Below, piece by piece: positions 26,565-40,328 of a stretch of DNA of 64,000 nt (the stretch's first letter is position 1; every line of letters begins with the position of its first letter). This DNA comes from Agroathelia rolfsii (lineage: Eukaryota > Basidiomycota > Agaricomycetes > Amylocorticiales > Amylocorticiaceae). The position numbers and the translations under genes were made by a program. The notes beneath the pieces were generated by a model, which saw nothing but the letters and a program-made list of their open reading frames with translations, had not been told where the DNA came from and made no database searches. The stretch lies in the NCBI GenBank assembly GCA_018343915.1, contig JABRWF010000008.1, positions 2,728,001 to 2,792,000 of the forward strand, written 5' to 3'.

Positions 26565-26933
26565 GACTGCTAGTGGACACACTAATGCCAGCGGGATCAA
26601 AGACAAACGCGCTCGACGCGTGAGACAAGCCGCAATTTGGGCGGAGTTCAATCTCGTTTTTCGCGTTTTCCAAATCCCATAATTCAATTGGTTCACACTT
26701 CACACTTGTTATACGTTGAATAGATATGATATTCTTCAATCAAATCACTATATCTACGATTTTCTGTACCTACCTATAAAAGAAATGAAACACACTTGGT
26801 CCTTGTAGAACTCAGATCTCACATCAACATTTGCTCATGATACTTAAGAAATCGCCCAGAACCAAATTGCACAAATATACTTTCGCATGCATATCTCAGA
26901 GGCGATGTACTGTTGTTGACATTAGCATAGTCC
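26565..26933. other. MCM5 upstream region
   Basis: This 370-bp gap holds the 3' flank of the PB1 gene and the MCM5 promoter. The open frame continues a short way upstream of the MCM5 ATG but lacks conserved sequence. No clear regulatory motif was identified by eye. Confidence 0.4.
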
Positions 26934-27917
26934 TTACTCAGTCACCTCAAACTGTTCTTCAGGAGAGGGAGATCTGCGGCCTTCATGATGGTCTTCACCA
27001 CCGCGACCATGCCTGCCACCACCACGACGGGGACCATGACCAGAGAATCCAGGGCCATGATAATGGGAAGAGAAGTAGTCGTGGTGGAAAGGAGATGCCG
27101 AGCGAGAGCGAGAACCCCCACGACGACCGTGACGACCGTGATGAGCATCAAAGTGACCAAAGAATGCGGAGCTGAAGGGATCAAATGGTGCGCCTGGAGG
27201 AGGAGGAGGATGGGGACCGTAGCGTCCACCATGGCGTCCGTGATGGCGACCTGGACCGCCATGAGGAGGAGGAGGAGGAGGAGGAGGGGTGCCAAATGGA
27301 AATCCGCCAAAGTGGCCACCACCGAATGGGAAATTGCTGTGACCTCCAGGGCCGGATCGAGGTGGTGCATGACCAGGGAAGGGGGGAACATGGTGAGGGA
27401 ATGGTGGAGTGAAATGGTGGAAATGACGACCATGGCCGTGGTGGCCGTGACCAAACGGTGGCATACCACGAGCACTCGTCGCAGAAGTGGCGATAACATC
27501 CACCAACGCATCAGTAACTTTCTTCACGGCGGCATCGACCTCGTCGACCGCAATGGCACCAGCCATACCAACCAAGGCGGCAAGTGCAGCTGAGAACTCA
27601 TCAAGACTTTGCTTTGCTTCCTGCTCAACGTCCACGGCGCCGCGCCAACCGAAATGGCGTAGGTCCTGAACGAATAGTTTCACAGGCTGCTGTTGGGGAT
27701 TGTTGGGCCTAACTTCGGTCAAGTAATAGTCTTGAAGCTCCTCCTGGGAGCTTAGGGTGACCTGATCACCGTCGCCGTCGACGTAGGAAACAGCAACACT
27801 CTGGGTAGGGATATCGTACAAAGCACCGATCTTGGCAGCAAGCTGATCCCAAGAGGGCGATTGCTCGAAAGCGACGCGGCGAGTGAAACCGCGGGGTTGA
27901 GTGAGTTTGAAGTGCAT
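26934..27917 (-). CDS. PB1-domain protein with His/Gly/Pro-rich C-terminus
   Basis: A single-exon 327-aa protein. The N-terminus (residues about 1-85) is a PB1 protein-interaction domain: FKLTQPRGFTRRVAFEQ supplies a basic patch, and VSYVDGDGDQVTLSSQEEL is the acidic OPCA motif, so it could bind both PB1 faces. A helical middle follows (about 90-170), with DEFSAALAALVGMAG. The rest is strongly enriched in His, Gly, Pro and Arg, including a run of eight prolines and repeated HGRHG units, ending in an acidic SPEEQFEVTE. Such tails can bind metals or drive condensates, but this is speculation. The start at 27917 is the first ATG giving an intact PB1 strand. I recognise no named orthologue. Confidence 0.82.
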   Translation of the reverse strand: MHFKLTQPRGFTRRVAFEQSPSWDQLAAKIGALYDIPTQSVAVSYVDGDGDQVTLSSQEELQDYYLTEVRPNNPQQQPVKLFVQDLRHFGWRGAVDVEQEAKQSLDEFSAALAALVGMAGAIAVDEVDAAVKKVTDALVDVIATSATSARGMPPFGHGHHGHGRHFHHFTPPFPHHVPPFPGHAPPRSGPGGHSNFPFGGGHFGGFPFGTPPPPPPPPHGGPGRHHGRHGGRYGPHPPPPPGAPFDPFSSAFFGHFDAHHGRHGRRGGSRSRSASPFHHDYFSSHYHGPGFSGHGPRRGGGRHGRGGEDHHEGRRSPSPEEQFEVTE

Positions 27918-28860
27918 ACTTACAAGGATGTGGTTTGTGTAAGGTAGATATGGGCAGTCGACGTTGGCTGAGGCTGAGGCTTTTATAGTTTTTAATCCAT
28001 GAGGACCTTCGGCCGTGATATGTGTTATGGAAGCCAAATTCAAGTCAGCGTAGTTCCAAAATTCACTGCGGCGCAGGCCTTGAATAGAGAGGCATAATCA
28101 TCGCCGTTCAGCTGCGGATACTGCGGAATGCGAAGAGTCGCTACCGCAATCTAGGTGCGATCTCACGGGACAGAATGAGTCATATTTGAGACAAAAATAA
28201 AAAGCTAGAAAAAAGGGCAGTACAAAGAGCAGAGCGTACTTCAGGCATGAAACTGGGCATTGGTTTATCGATGGTGGACATTGGTATGTTATTGTTATCG
28301 AGTCTATGAAAAATACATACATTCACATAGCTGAAGTTTCGAGAGACATAAAACCATGGAATGTACCAGACTGTATCATCAGTAGCACAGAAATAATATT
28401 GGTGTCTTTTGAAGTATAAACTAAAAATGCAAGTATCTCAGAAAGAGGGACAGGAACAGCTAAGACATCGGTCGAATCGATGTAGGTCAAGTCGCCAAAA
28501 GGTGAGTAGGTCATCAGCCGCAGAAAAAAACAGCTTTCATTAGAATTCACGGGCACAGAGCTCAGATTGGTTTTGGTACTCTCGATGTAGGTACATAGTA
28601 AGAACTTGAATAAAGAATGGCTTTTGAGCTTTCTACGGGAGAGCCGAGCCTATTCGGTCTCCGCTGAAACTCGGTGCTCGGGTACGAACCCTCCCTCGTG
28701 GGGTTTGTTATGTACTAGTACGCTGATTAGTGGTCTGTAGGCTCGAACTCAAAGTCTAGGCTTCATAGGGAGGATATAGAGACGTATGAATTTTGAGAGT
28801 TTGATAGCAGACAAACAGGATAGAATTGTTGAAGCCAGAAAATCTGTATACTAGTATATG
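27918..28860. other. Upstream spacer, no gene recognised
   Basis: Contains the PB1 gene promoter region and short minus-strand ORFs (28098-28322 and 28323-28556) with no motif. Nothing else can be supported. Confidence 0.4.
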
Positions 28861-29544
28861 TACTAGTGATCGAAAAATGTTTTGGCACGGCACAAATTCG
28901 TTGATTTCACCTACTTCCACGCTGTTTCTTCTCAAACAAAAATTTACGTAGTACCTTTCAAATGCCCTCCAGAGCCCTGTATAGTTAGTTTTACATAAGT
29001 CCTATTGGTCAGCAACTATGAGCAATATATTTAGATAGAGCGTATATACGCCGGAAAACACAATTTACAGTCCTAGATTTTTTCCTGAAAAGTATATGCT
29101 GAGGATATACTGATAAAAAAAAAATAATTCCATACCATAAAAAAACATCTAGTGAGGCTATAGAAATTCCGAAAGTTGACTACGATCATATAGGCTAGCC
29201 CGGAAAAGCGGCAAAAATTGTCAACTTCCGGAATTTCTACAGCCTCACCAGATGTTTTTTTACGTTATGGAATTTTTTTTATCAGTATATCCTCAGCATA
29301 TACTTTTCAGGAAAAATATAAAAAAAATCTAGAACTGTAAATCGTGTTTTCCGGCGTATATACGCTCTATCTAAATATATTGCTCATAGTTGCTGACCAA
29401 TAGGACTTATGTAAAACTAACTATACAGGGCTCTGGAGGGCATTTGAAAGGTACTACGTAAATTTTTGTTTGAGAAGAAACAGCGTGGAAGTAGGTGAAA
29501 TCAACGAATTTGTGCCGTGCCAAAAAAAATTTCGATCACTAGTA
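28861..29544. repeat. Fold-back (long inverted repeat) element, nearly perfect copy
   Basis: The arms (about 28861-29180 and 29220-29544) are reverse complements with only scattered mismatches and one small indel near 29310-29330, around a loop of about 40 nt (about 29180-29218). The ends are TACTAGTGATCGA and TCGATCACTAGTA. Blocks such as GCGTATATACGCCGG and GTACCTTTCAAATGCCCTCC occur in both arms. There is no ORF. The core (TATAGAAATTCCGAAAGTTG) and subterminal parts relate to the element at 10875-11574. The transcript would form one long hairpin. Target-site duplication is unclear; TA at the ends is possible. Confidence 0.92.
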
Positions 29545-29639
29545 TGCATAAAGTTTCTGGGATGACACCTAATGCACAGTCCATGTGTTGTGGATCGAAT
29601 AAAATCAATTATACCACGCTTCCAGTATACTCAACACTT

Positions 29640-30020
29640 CAAAACGTCCGTATAACTTATTTCATCGAAATCAAATTACTATCGTCCATCTCCTCTTCAT
29701 AATATAAGTCTAAATTATGCAGAGGATTGACTGACTTGGAGGTGTCATACTTTGGCACTTTAAAATTGTTATCTAGAGCATCTTCTGCTGTATCTTGTTT
29801 GAGAAGTTCTTGTTCAACAGCACACAGTGGCTGTTAATCATAAAGAGTGATATTTTGTCTGAATTCAAACTTCATAGTTTTATCGCTTGTAATGCCCTAA
29901 TGACATCAGCTTTAAGTCGATGTTGTTTGGTGACAGTGATAGCAGCACTTGAGAAGGTTTGCTCGCTTGAAATTAATGATGCTATAATTGAGAAATAATC
30001 AACTGCTAATGAATACTATA
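29640..30020 (-). pseudogene. hAT transposase C-terminal remnant
   Basis: On the minus strand the frame reads LAVDYFSIIASLISSEQTFS, then SAAITVTKQHRLKADVIRAL, which matches the C-terminal dimerisation domain of hAT-family transposases (pattern SSERxFSxAGxxxTxxRxxL). A degenerate tail follows towards 29640 (NNFKVPKYDTSKS, NPLHNLDLYYEEEMDD). The rest of the transposase is absent. It directly abuts the fold-back element. Confidence 0.72.
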
Positions 30021-30299
30021 TTGGGTAACAGAATCATCAACCACTAGCTTTCATTCCTGTCAGTAGAGCTGCCGTTGTGTAACATTGTACACAAGTCACA
30101 GTCGGTTCGTTATTATAAGACTGAGAAATAGCATGGCTAACATTGGAGCAAAGTGTGTGGCCACAATAACGAATAGCATTGGCATCAGAGGGAAATTTTA
30201 CAGATCATAGTTTACAGAATTATGCCACTGCCACAGCTTGTATATCTAAAATCCGTCTGTGCTAAGGCTAAATCGATGAAACATCATGAAAGTCGATGA

Positions 30300-30415
30300 A
30301 TGCCCGAGCTTGCAGGCCGACCCGGGGCTACCCGGAAAAGCCTGAGTTCGGGCTCTAAAGCGTCAGGCCGGGTCAGGCTCGGGCTTTTAGGCCCGAATAT
30401 TGTAGAACACTAATG
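30300..30415. repeat. GC-rich repeated terminus, possibly of the hAT element
   Basis: The segment is made of repeated CCCGAG, GGCCGA and GGGCTC-type words with internal inverted repeats, and its minus-strand reading starts TAGTGTTCTACAATATTCGGG, resembling hAT terminal inverted repeats. No matching opposite end was found within the window. The assignment is inference. Confidence 0.35.
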
Positions 30416-30733
30416 CTAACGAAAAAAGCTATATAAATCGCAAATGATGCAATCAGTACTAGAACGTTGCGTGGAGTTGTGATGATCATGGACCAGAGTA
30501 CTTGTCTGAGAGCCTGGCCAGTCCCAATCCATGTGCTCTTGCATGTCAGTACTCTCAGCTACCAGTACTAATACAACTAAGTATACAACTATCTCCGGAA
30601 AACTCGGGCCGTTGCGGTAATGATAATCAGGCTATCACCAGTAGGGCTGACTAAACAACCCGATCTTACTAGTAGCTGTCTTTTGAATTCTCATGGATAT
30701 ATACTCGCTGTCTAGTTCGTCGCGCCTTTTACA

Positions 30734-30759
30734 AAAGAAAGAAAGAAAGAAAGAAAGAA
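30734..30759 (+). repeat. (GAAA)n microsatellite
   Basis: About six tandem GAAA units in the spacer upstream of the first OYE gene. No gene is recognised between 30420 and 31181. Confidence 0.8.
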
Positions 30760-31181
30760 TTTACCAAAGGCGTTTTGATTGCACAATCTGCCGGTTTGCT
30801 ACATCAGATTTCCAGGGCTAAGTCTAGATACCTTCTGTTCTGTAAGCAGAATTTCAAGAGTACTTCCTAATGTCAAGGACGTCCAAATATCATATCTCTG
30901 CGATCTCCAAGATTTCATTCACGTCATGAATGATGGACAAACTCATGCCCCGCTTTTCTCAGCGGTAAAACTGTTGGGGCTGTTTAGGACAAATCCCCCC
31001 CCTATGGCTCCCCATGCTTCGGTGTTAGCAGCAATTCTACTCATCTGAGATACAAGGCTCTTTTTGGGGTTTGCATGTGGATACATAAAGGGGTTCTGTC
31101 ATCATCCATAATGTATTCACCGTCCTACTCCAAACACCTCAGCTTTCACGTCATTCAAACAAATACCTTAACAATAAAAAA

Positions 31182-32914
31182 ATGTCAAACGTTTCGCTTC
31201 TTCTACAGCCTTCCTTTCTGGGCGATCTTAAGCTTCGCAATTGCATACACATGGGCTCGCTCACAAGAAATCGTGCCGACGGCAACATACCTTCTGACTT
31301 ACAAGTCGAACACTATCGCCAGCGAGCAAAGGGAGGCGCAGGGCTCATCATCACCGAGGGTATTCTCATTGTCCAACAAGGGTATGCCTGGGATCATATC
31401 TATCAGTCATGTCATTTCTCAACTATGGAACTTAGAAGTAATTTTCCAAACGCACCCGGAATATGGTCACAAGGACACGTTGATGCATGGAAAAAAGTGA
31501 TAGATGCTGTGCATACTGAAGGCGCGGTTATCTATGCCCAGTTGTGGCACCGTAAGAACTTATCTATACCGTATTTTTTTTCTGAGTTTTTTTTTCCCCA
31601 GTCGGTCGCATGTCGCATCCTGAAGCCCCGGAACAGCTTGCTTCTGGGCAGGTAAACTTGAAAACAGCACCAAATACTTTTTTTTTTTTTTTGCAAGGCT
31701 AATATATTTTCTAGCCTGTGTATGCGCCTTCTGCAATTGCTGCAGTATCTCCGACAAAATTCCGGTTCCTCCCAGGTCAGCCTGGATACCAGACGGTGAG
31801 CATTGAACGAGCAAGATTTTTAGAGAGAAAGGGCTCACGTTGCATTTTCAGCCAACGGCTGTAGAAAACCCTTGCTTGATTGTAGAACAATATCGCCAGG
31901 CCGCAATCAATGCAAAGGCAGCAGGCTTTGATGGGATTGAAGTTCACGCTGCAGGTGGATACCTAATTCCTCAGGTATGCTGCTACAGTGCAGATTTTTG
32001 AACATTTCGTAATAATAACAAATATTTTGATTCTCTTCCATCTAGTTTCTTTCTACGCATTCAAATGTAAAGAAAAGCTTCATAACTTCATAAAATACAG
32101 TACTGATATAGTAGTACCATATCTAGACACGGACGGATGACTACGGTGGAAGTGTAGAACATCGCTCTCGCTTCGGTTTAGACGTGTTACGAGCACTTAC
32201 GGAAATATGGGGTCCTAACAAAGTCGGAATAAAGCTCATGCCTGCCGCAGGTTTCAATGATATTGCGTGCGTATCTAAATTTGGCTTATTTATTTGAGTC
32301 CTGATACAATGTAATCCGATGTTGCAATAATTTCAGGATGTCGCTAGAAGAAACAATTAATACTTACACTTATTTCATTGGAGAAGCCGATAAACTGGGT
32401 CTAGCATATATTCAACTTATGCTTCATTTTGATGTTCAACGTGCCTTCGAAGGCAAGACTCTCGACGTACCACATGATGTGCTGAGAACTTATCAGCCTT
32501 TTATTAAGGTGAGGACTGATACATTCTCTCTCCCTATTATTCGTGGACTTGACTAAATATTTGGGCCTTTTTTTTGTCCCTTAGAGCACTCCCATATTCA
32601 TTAATGGAGATGTCAATATTGAAAATGCAGCTAAACTCGTTGGTAATGGAACCATCCAGGGTGTAGTCCTCTCTCGGCGTAAGTGACCTCTTCCCCCCCC
32701 CCCCCCAATTGTACTCTTCTTCAATACTCAAAGAATTCCTTCAGCATGGATTTCGATGCCCGATTTAGTCAAGCGTCTGGAAAGAGGTCTTCCCCTTGAC
32801 GTTCTCATAGACGTCAAGCACTTGTATGGCAAAGAAGACCAAGTCACTAGAGAAGAAAAAATCAAGGGGTACAATGATTACCCCGCAGTAACCGAGTTAT
32901 TGGCAGTTGCATGA
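31182..32914 (+). CDS. Old yellow enzyme-like NADH:flavin oxidoreductase (copy 1)
   Basis: An FMN-dependent ene-reductase-fold TIM-barrel protein. My exons are 31182-31381, 31436-31551, 31602-31651, 31715-31795, 31852-31974, 32046-32066, 32127-32266, 32337-32508, 32585-32678 and 32745-32914, giving 1167 nt (388 aa), divisible by three. Motifs: LKLRNCIHMGSLTRNRA (flavin-contacting Thr), QLWHLGRMSHPEAPEQ, EVHAAGGYLIPQF, DDYGGSVEHRSRF, AYIQLM, TPIFINGDVN and GYNDYPA. At the substrate-binding motif usually HGANGY, His181 is kept but the Asn position is Gly184; Tyr186 is kept. Exon 6 is only 21 nt (FLSTHSN). It is the upstream member of a tandem pair; the substrate is unknown. Confidence 0.92.
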
Positions 32915-34793
32915 AGGAGATTATCATGAAACAAAACGTGGTTTGTTCATTGTATCTTAGTTCCAATATATTTACGCAGTGTAGACACTAGACTTGAGTT
33001 GCAACCATTGTACTCATGACATTGCATCCTTATCTTACATTATGCCCAACAGACAAGAATAACTTAGGCCAATACTTGTGACAGGGTATTGGTCACATTA
33101 TAATGCACGTCCCCGTATTCTGAAGGCACGGTAAAGATGTTTACCGATACTTATTAACGGAATAATGCATTTCAAGAATAGAATCCGAGTCCCAAGTAAT
33201 GCTCCGTAGTGGCCAGCAATGATAACGGATAATAGTATTGCAATTTTAGTTATTACTAACATCTGAGTGGTAGAGGCACTACAATGCAGTTGAAGGTAAG
33301 CAGGAAGCCAAGTTGTTATCAAACTCGATAGTAGTACCATATGAAGATCGCGGTGATATCTGAGCCTGATTAGGTGTACATTCACATAGTCGATAAAGGC
33401 ACAAGCAAATGCAAGTCCGCAAGTTAGCAGATAATCATTGGATTAGTTGAGACACCATTACCATAATCTATGACAAAAACATGCAAATAATATGCGCAGT
33501 CATGAAAGCACGGTTCAAATAGAGACGATAGGTACCGTTGTCACTCTTTTGGATACCAAACTCCCGAGAAACTAAAAATGTGCTTATCTATGCAATGATG
33601 CCAGCATGTCATCGTATAAGAAGGCAGGAGGGCTTACAAACAACAGTTTCATCATTACTGCTTGCCAAATTACCTCCAGTATACAAGGGCTTGCCATGAC
33701 CAAATATCTTGCAGCGCTGCTGCTTCTTTTCTGAATATCGGCTACCGTTATTCCTGTGAGTGTTATGCGACTTCTGAATATTCTAGCTTCTGTTGATGAA
33801 GCTAACAAACACTATCAGAATACTGTACGAGGGCTTGTCCTCAATCGGTTGACGATGGCTTCAACAGTGCTGGATACGAATATGATGGTTAAAGAATCTG
33901 ATATTAAAATAGTCCTCTGGCGTCAATGATAAGCTTGATTGATAATAGCGTTTATTGTATGGTGTAAAAGCTCTAAGGAGAAAAAACAGTCGGATTGCAA
34001 GCTGAGAACCAGCGAGTTATTTCAGCTGCAGTGAAAATAATATCTAGAAAAAACCTGGAAAGCGAATATAATGCTTTCATTTTTGAATAAAGATAATTAG
34101 AACATAAGTGATTGCACAAACATGAATAGACTTGACAGAGAAGCTGCATGCACATGTACTCAACAGAGTAGCCTTGTCTGTCAGACCAGTACAAAAGGCT
34201 AAACTTTCTCCCAGATCAGATAGAGGAATTGATTTCAGACCAACCGGAGTTGAGATAACGGTTTTCGATCTATGAAAGCACGCAGCGTGCAAGGCCCTCT
34301 GATGTAAATCGGTCGTATTTAACCTCCGAGATATTCGAGCACTGGCACCTAGGAAAAGAGGCTCCAGAGCGACGACAGAGAAACTTGAATGCGTGAAGAA
34401 AGAGCAAATAGACACAATGGCCGAGTAGACAAAGGAGGAAGTTACATCATGTATTACTACACGATGGTGCATCCACGAGCTACCTAGTAGCCTGAGCGTT
34501 AGCCTGATACATAAGTGGCAAGTGTGGCAGTGGCTTCGCTTACATCATTCCTAGCCACTATCGATCAGCTCTGTCAACACCGACTCGGACACCGCTTATG
34601 TAACGCTGGGTCTAAGCGCTAAGCCCTGAAGAAGCATCCCGATGCATTGCTCAGCAGCTATCAAGTAGTACCGCATGTACCAATAGCCTCTTGGGCATAT
34701 TACTCATACATACACCCCTTTCTAATGCTCTTGAGAGCTTAGTAGATCGTCATGATATTAACACATGGTGCTTTTACGGCGAGATACCCTGGA
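32915..34793. other. Spacer between the two OYE genes
   Basis: AT-rich, with several short minus-strand ORFs (33098-33385, 33584-33808, 34077-34472) lacking recognisable domains. No gene, RNA or clear repeat could be supported, though a decayed gene cannot be excluded. Confidence 0.4.
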
Positions 34794-34800
34794 TATAAAA
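34794..34800 (+). promoter_or_regulatory. TATA box of OYE copy 2
   Basis: TATAAAA lies 87-93 bp upstream of the ATG at 34887. No equally good match precedes copy 1, so the two paralogues may differ in promoter type. Confidence 0.6.
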
Positions 34801-34886
34801 GCTAGCTCATGCTCTCAATATCTGGCGTATTCCAGTCCTTCATTCCCTCCTGAAACTCCTAGTTCTAGCTCAGCTTTCTTAAGAAA

Positions 34887-36552
<1,666 letters not shown>

Positions 36553-37099
36553 AGAAGTTTCATTGTATCAAAATGCCGCTGCCTCTTAATCGATGTATTT
36601 GTATGCTCAAATTTTATTTTCTAGTAGAACACATTAGACTATAATCACAATGGTACTAAAATGTATGTGCTACATATATGCGTTCTTCATATGCAACAAT
36701 TTTGCGATTTGGATCCTACCAGTGTGCTGTAAATATGTTGAAGAAACAGGGTTGCATTGTGTTTAAGATGTTTATTTTCCGTTAGTAAGCTTGCCACGTA
36801 TATTGATTGGTAATACCTAACATGAACCGAGATGAGGGGGGTACTGACAAAGTTTTCCAGGATTTTCTCCAGCCGACTGGTTAATATTCGTACTGAAACC
36901 CGCCCGACGACCTAGCGTGGTCAATGAATACATTCGGAATGACCAACTCGATTTGACTAAAGGCTCTTCTTGAAGCTCAAAAACCCGACCCTCGGAAATA
37001 TGCGATATCCTTAAAAGAGTGGTATTCGTAGCATGTATACAATATCATTAAGCTTCCCGCCAAAAACTACTCGCTGTATCCAGCAGTTAGATCCACAGT

Positions 37100-38159
37100 A
37101 TGCCTGCGACTGTTTATCTTATTTCTGGTGCGAATCGGGGTATCGGTAAGTCTACCAGCAATGGTTTCCTGAAGATAATACTTGATCGTTCAATATATGC
37201 ACCTTTTCCGAACTTGAAAAATGGCTAGGATTTGGATTCGTGAAGGAACTACTTAAGCGCGAAAACGTCATTGTGTTTGCTGGCGCTCGTGACCCAGCGC
37301 GAGCCACCGAACTCAAGGAACTCGGGAGTACATCTCCCGGAAAGCTTCATGTTGTGAAGCTCGTCTCGGCCGATGAAGCTGGAAACCGGGCTGCGATAGA
37401 GGAGGTCAAGAGCATAGCCGGACGACTGGATGTCGTTATTGCTAATGCAGGTGAGTATCTACTTCTGTATAAATGAAATCACGGTCGCTTTGCTTAAATC
37501 TGCAAACAAAGCCATTGGAACATTTGCGGGGCCGGTTATACAAACTCCAGCGTCGGAAATGTTAGAGCACTATAATGTGAGTTAGTTGCTCTTGCATTTA
37601 CAACTCGGTTTGACGTCCAGCATATAGGTCAATGTCGTTGGACCCCTGATTTTGTTCCAAGCTTCTTACCCATTGTTGAAAGCTAGCACCTCCACACCAA
37701 AGTTTATCGTCATTTCGTCCAGACTAGGAAGCATCACTTTAGCATCAAATATGCCAGGTGAAATGACTCCTTATGGTGCATCTAAGGCTGCAGTGAACTA
37801 TCTTACGCGCAAACTGCATCGTGAACACGATGACTTAAGTAAGTCTTAATTACTTGAACCTACTGTCTTCCTTGTTGACAGTCACTGTCAATGAAACAGT
37901 TGTCTTTCCTATCTGTCCTGGCCCTGTAGACACGGACGCAAGTAAGATAATATATCGTTAATATTATCTTTTAGAAGGAATCAGCGGACTAATTTATTTC
38001 TCAGTTGCGCCGAGAAAGAATGAAGAGTTTCTCAAAGGTATAGAGATATTGTCTGTTGATCAAGTCATTCCTGGCCTGCTATCTACGATAGACAATGCCA
38101 CACGGCCAAAGGATGGTCCTGCCTTCCCAACAATAGAGGGCACTGTAGCACCGTGGTAA
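37100..38159 (+). CDS. Short-chain dehydrogenase/reductase, Nor-1-like (copy B)
   Basis: An NAD(P)-dependent ketoreductase-type SDR. My exons are 37100-37145, 37229-37450, 37512-37576, 37628-37838, 37900-37941 and 38005-38159, giving 741 nt (246 aa), divisible by three. The N-terminal glycine motif is MPATVYLISGANRGI followed by G across intron 1; then VFAGARDPARA, VVIANAAIG, KFIVISSRLGSI (Ser), PYGASKAAVNYL (Tyr-x3-Lys), PICPGPVDTD, and a terminal VAPW. It lies 550 bp downstream of OYE copy 2 in the same orientation, which suggests a functional pairing. Confidence 0.9.
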
Positions 38160-38972
38160 ACTGCTGGGTATACTAGTATATTATAGTAATATGCAGTACT
38201 GCTTCATCTCATCGCCTACCTTATGTAACAATGTTTGGAAATCGAGCACGACGAGATAAATATTAAGAGTGTGAATCCGAACCCGTGTTGGTTGAGAAAC
38301 ATATAACATACTCAAGAACAAGGCTACAGGCGTATGTGCCCAAGATAAATGTGAAATTGAATGAATGGGGACTGTAGGCATTGACAACCTCAAAAAAGAT
38401 CTCACCACACTACGACACTCCCACTGGCAGCCGTGATGGCCAATCATACTAAGACTTCGTTTGAGTGCGCCATACAAGCAAGAACATCCTGAAGGCAATA
38501 GCTTATGAGGAAGCCAAGGTGATTATAGGCTCACCTGCAATGTACAGTAACATAGCTCACCGCATACATTCACCCCTTCTCAAAGACAACTAGCCGTTTT
38601 CGACAATTAAATATAGATATTCAGGTTGTTTATTGACATGGGCACGACACTCTAATTCGACCTACTTCACATTATATTAGCTACCTTTGTGCAACCAAAA
38701 TACTGGACTTCGAAGCCATATGGAGGTAACGAGTCTTACTGCAGTCGCCTACTACTGGGTTGTTGGTAGTGACTTCACTCAGCCGGACTTGTGGCGGATC
38801 CAGATCGGAGCATCACCTAAAATCGGTTATCAGCTGATACGACGTATGCACATGATCTGTGAGGCAACTCTGAATCAATATCATGATGCATACTAGTAGT
38901 ATCCCTCGATCTCTATTCAGCCCTTCTTCACCTTTTATATTCAGAAATCTATCCTAGGGAGCTAACAAGATC

Positions 38973-40011
38973 ATGATGGCCAGCAAGAAGACGGTCTATT
39001 TGATCTCTGGTACCAATCGTGGGCTTGGTATGCTCATTTATTTGTGTTAGAACGGCTTGCTTCTGAAACACGAAAAAGGACTAGGATTTGTGAAAAATCT
39101 CATCGAGCGCGAGGATGTAATCATATTTGCTGGCGTTCGCGAGCCTACCAATGCCACTGAACTCCAGACACTCGCCAACGAGCATCCTGAGAAGTTGCAC
39201 ATAGTGAAGCTTGTCTCCGCAGACGAAACAGGAAACAAAGCCACGATCGAGGAAATTAAGACGAAAGTAGGAAGATTGGACGTTGTTATCGCAAATGCAG
39301 GTAATCATTTTCCTTGGATGGGTAGCATTACCTTTTTTTCTATGAGTTATTAAATCAGAATTCAAGCCTTCGATAAACCTACGGGCCCTGCACTTGAGGT
39401 ATCACTTCAAGACATGAGAGATCATTATGAGGTATATCCATATTTTTACTTTTGACTGGATTATGCTTAAACAATACATTCGCCAGGTTAACGTGATTGG
39501 ACCATTAGCATTGTTTCAAACATCGTATCCTCTTCTCAAGGCCAGCACTTCCGCGCCAAAGTTCATTGTCATCTCGTCCCGAATCGGAAGTATTACCATA
39601 GGGGCAGCGATGCCTGGTGGTGGCTTGCCTTATAGGTCGTCAAAGGCAGCTCTTAACTATCTCGCGCGCAAGCTACACTTTGAAAATGATGGTCTCAGTA
39701 AGCAATTTGCTGCCTTGATGTGTATGTAGCTGGACTGATTGGGTGGGCTAGTTGTCTTACCTTTATGCCCGGGAGCTGTTGATACCGATATGTGTATGTT
39801 TTCTTGCTCACCAGGCGTCATCAGGTAATCCTCACTAATTAAACATGGCATCCCAGTCGCGCCTTATAAGGATACAGAGTTCACAAAAAGCATGAAAATC
39901 TCATCCGCAGAAAAGGTAGCTTCTGGGCTACTTTCAATAATAGATGGTGCCACGCGATTGGAGAACGGTCCAGCATTCCACACGATTGACGGGGATGTTG
40001 CACCGTGGTAA
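38973..40011 (+). CDS. Short-chain dehydrogenase/reductase, Nor-1-like (copy C)
   Basis: Third intact SDR paralogue. My exons are 38973-39027, 39079-39300, 39367-39431, 39487-39697, 39752-39793 and 39857-40011, giving 750 nt (249 aa), divisible by three. The middle exons (222, 65, 211, 42, 155) match copy B exactly. Motifs: KKTVYLISGTNRGLG, VVIANAG, KFIVISSRIGSI, LPYRSSKAALNYL (Tyr and Lys kept, YRSSK rather than YGASK), CPGAVDTD, and VAPW at the end. Start could be 38973 or 38976 (adjacent ATGs). Confidence 0.9.
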
Positions 40012-40328
40012 ACAATATAGTTGATGTATTAGACGCTTTTGTAGACACCTATATTGCCCCTATGGCATTCCCGCTGAATGACCTGTGGCCGGACCGAATA
40101 TCAAGCAATGACGCATTCAACCTTCATTTCTTTGTAAACATTAACATCTATGTGCGCATTTGCAACATCACGACAAAATAACAGTATCAAAAAATACATC
40201 AGAGAAAAAAAAAAATAAGGGTAGATAAATTACAGGAGAGTATTCGATAGATGCTAGTAAATACTATCCTTCCAAAATTTCACAAAAGCTCGTTAGCCAG
40301 AGAATTAGAAATAATCGCCGTCCAATGT

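Noticed and set aside
33098..34472. Minus-strand ORFs between the OYE genes, one with hydrophobic stretches
   Set aside because: Short, unrelated to each other, AT-rich codon use, no domain; no support for a membrane protein gene.
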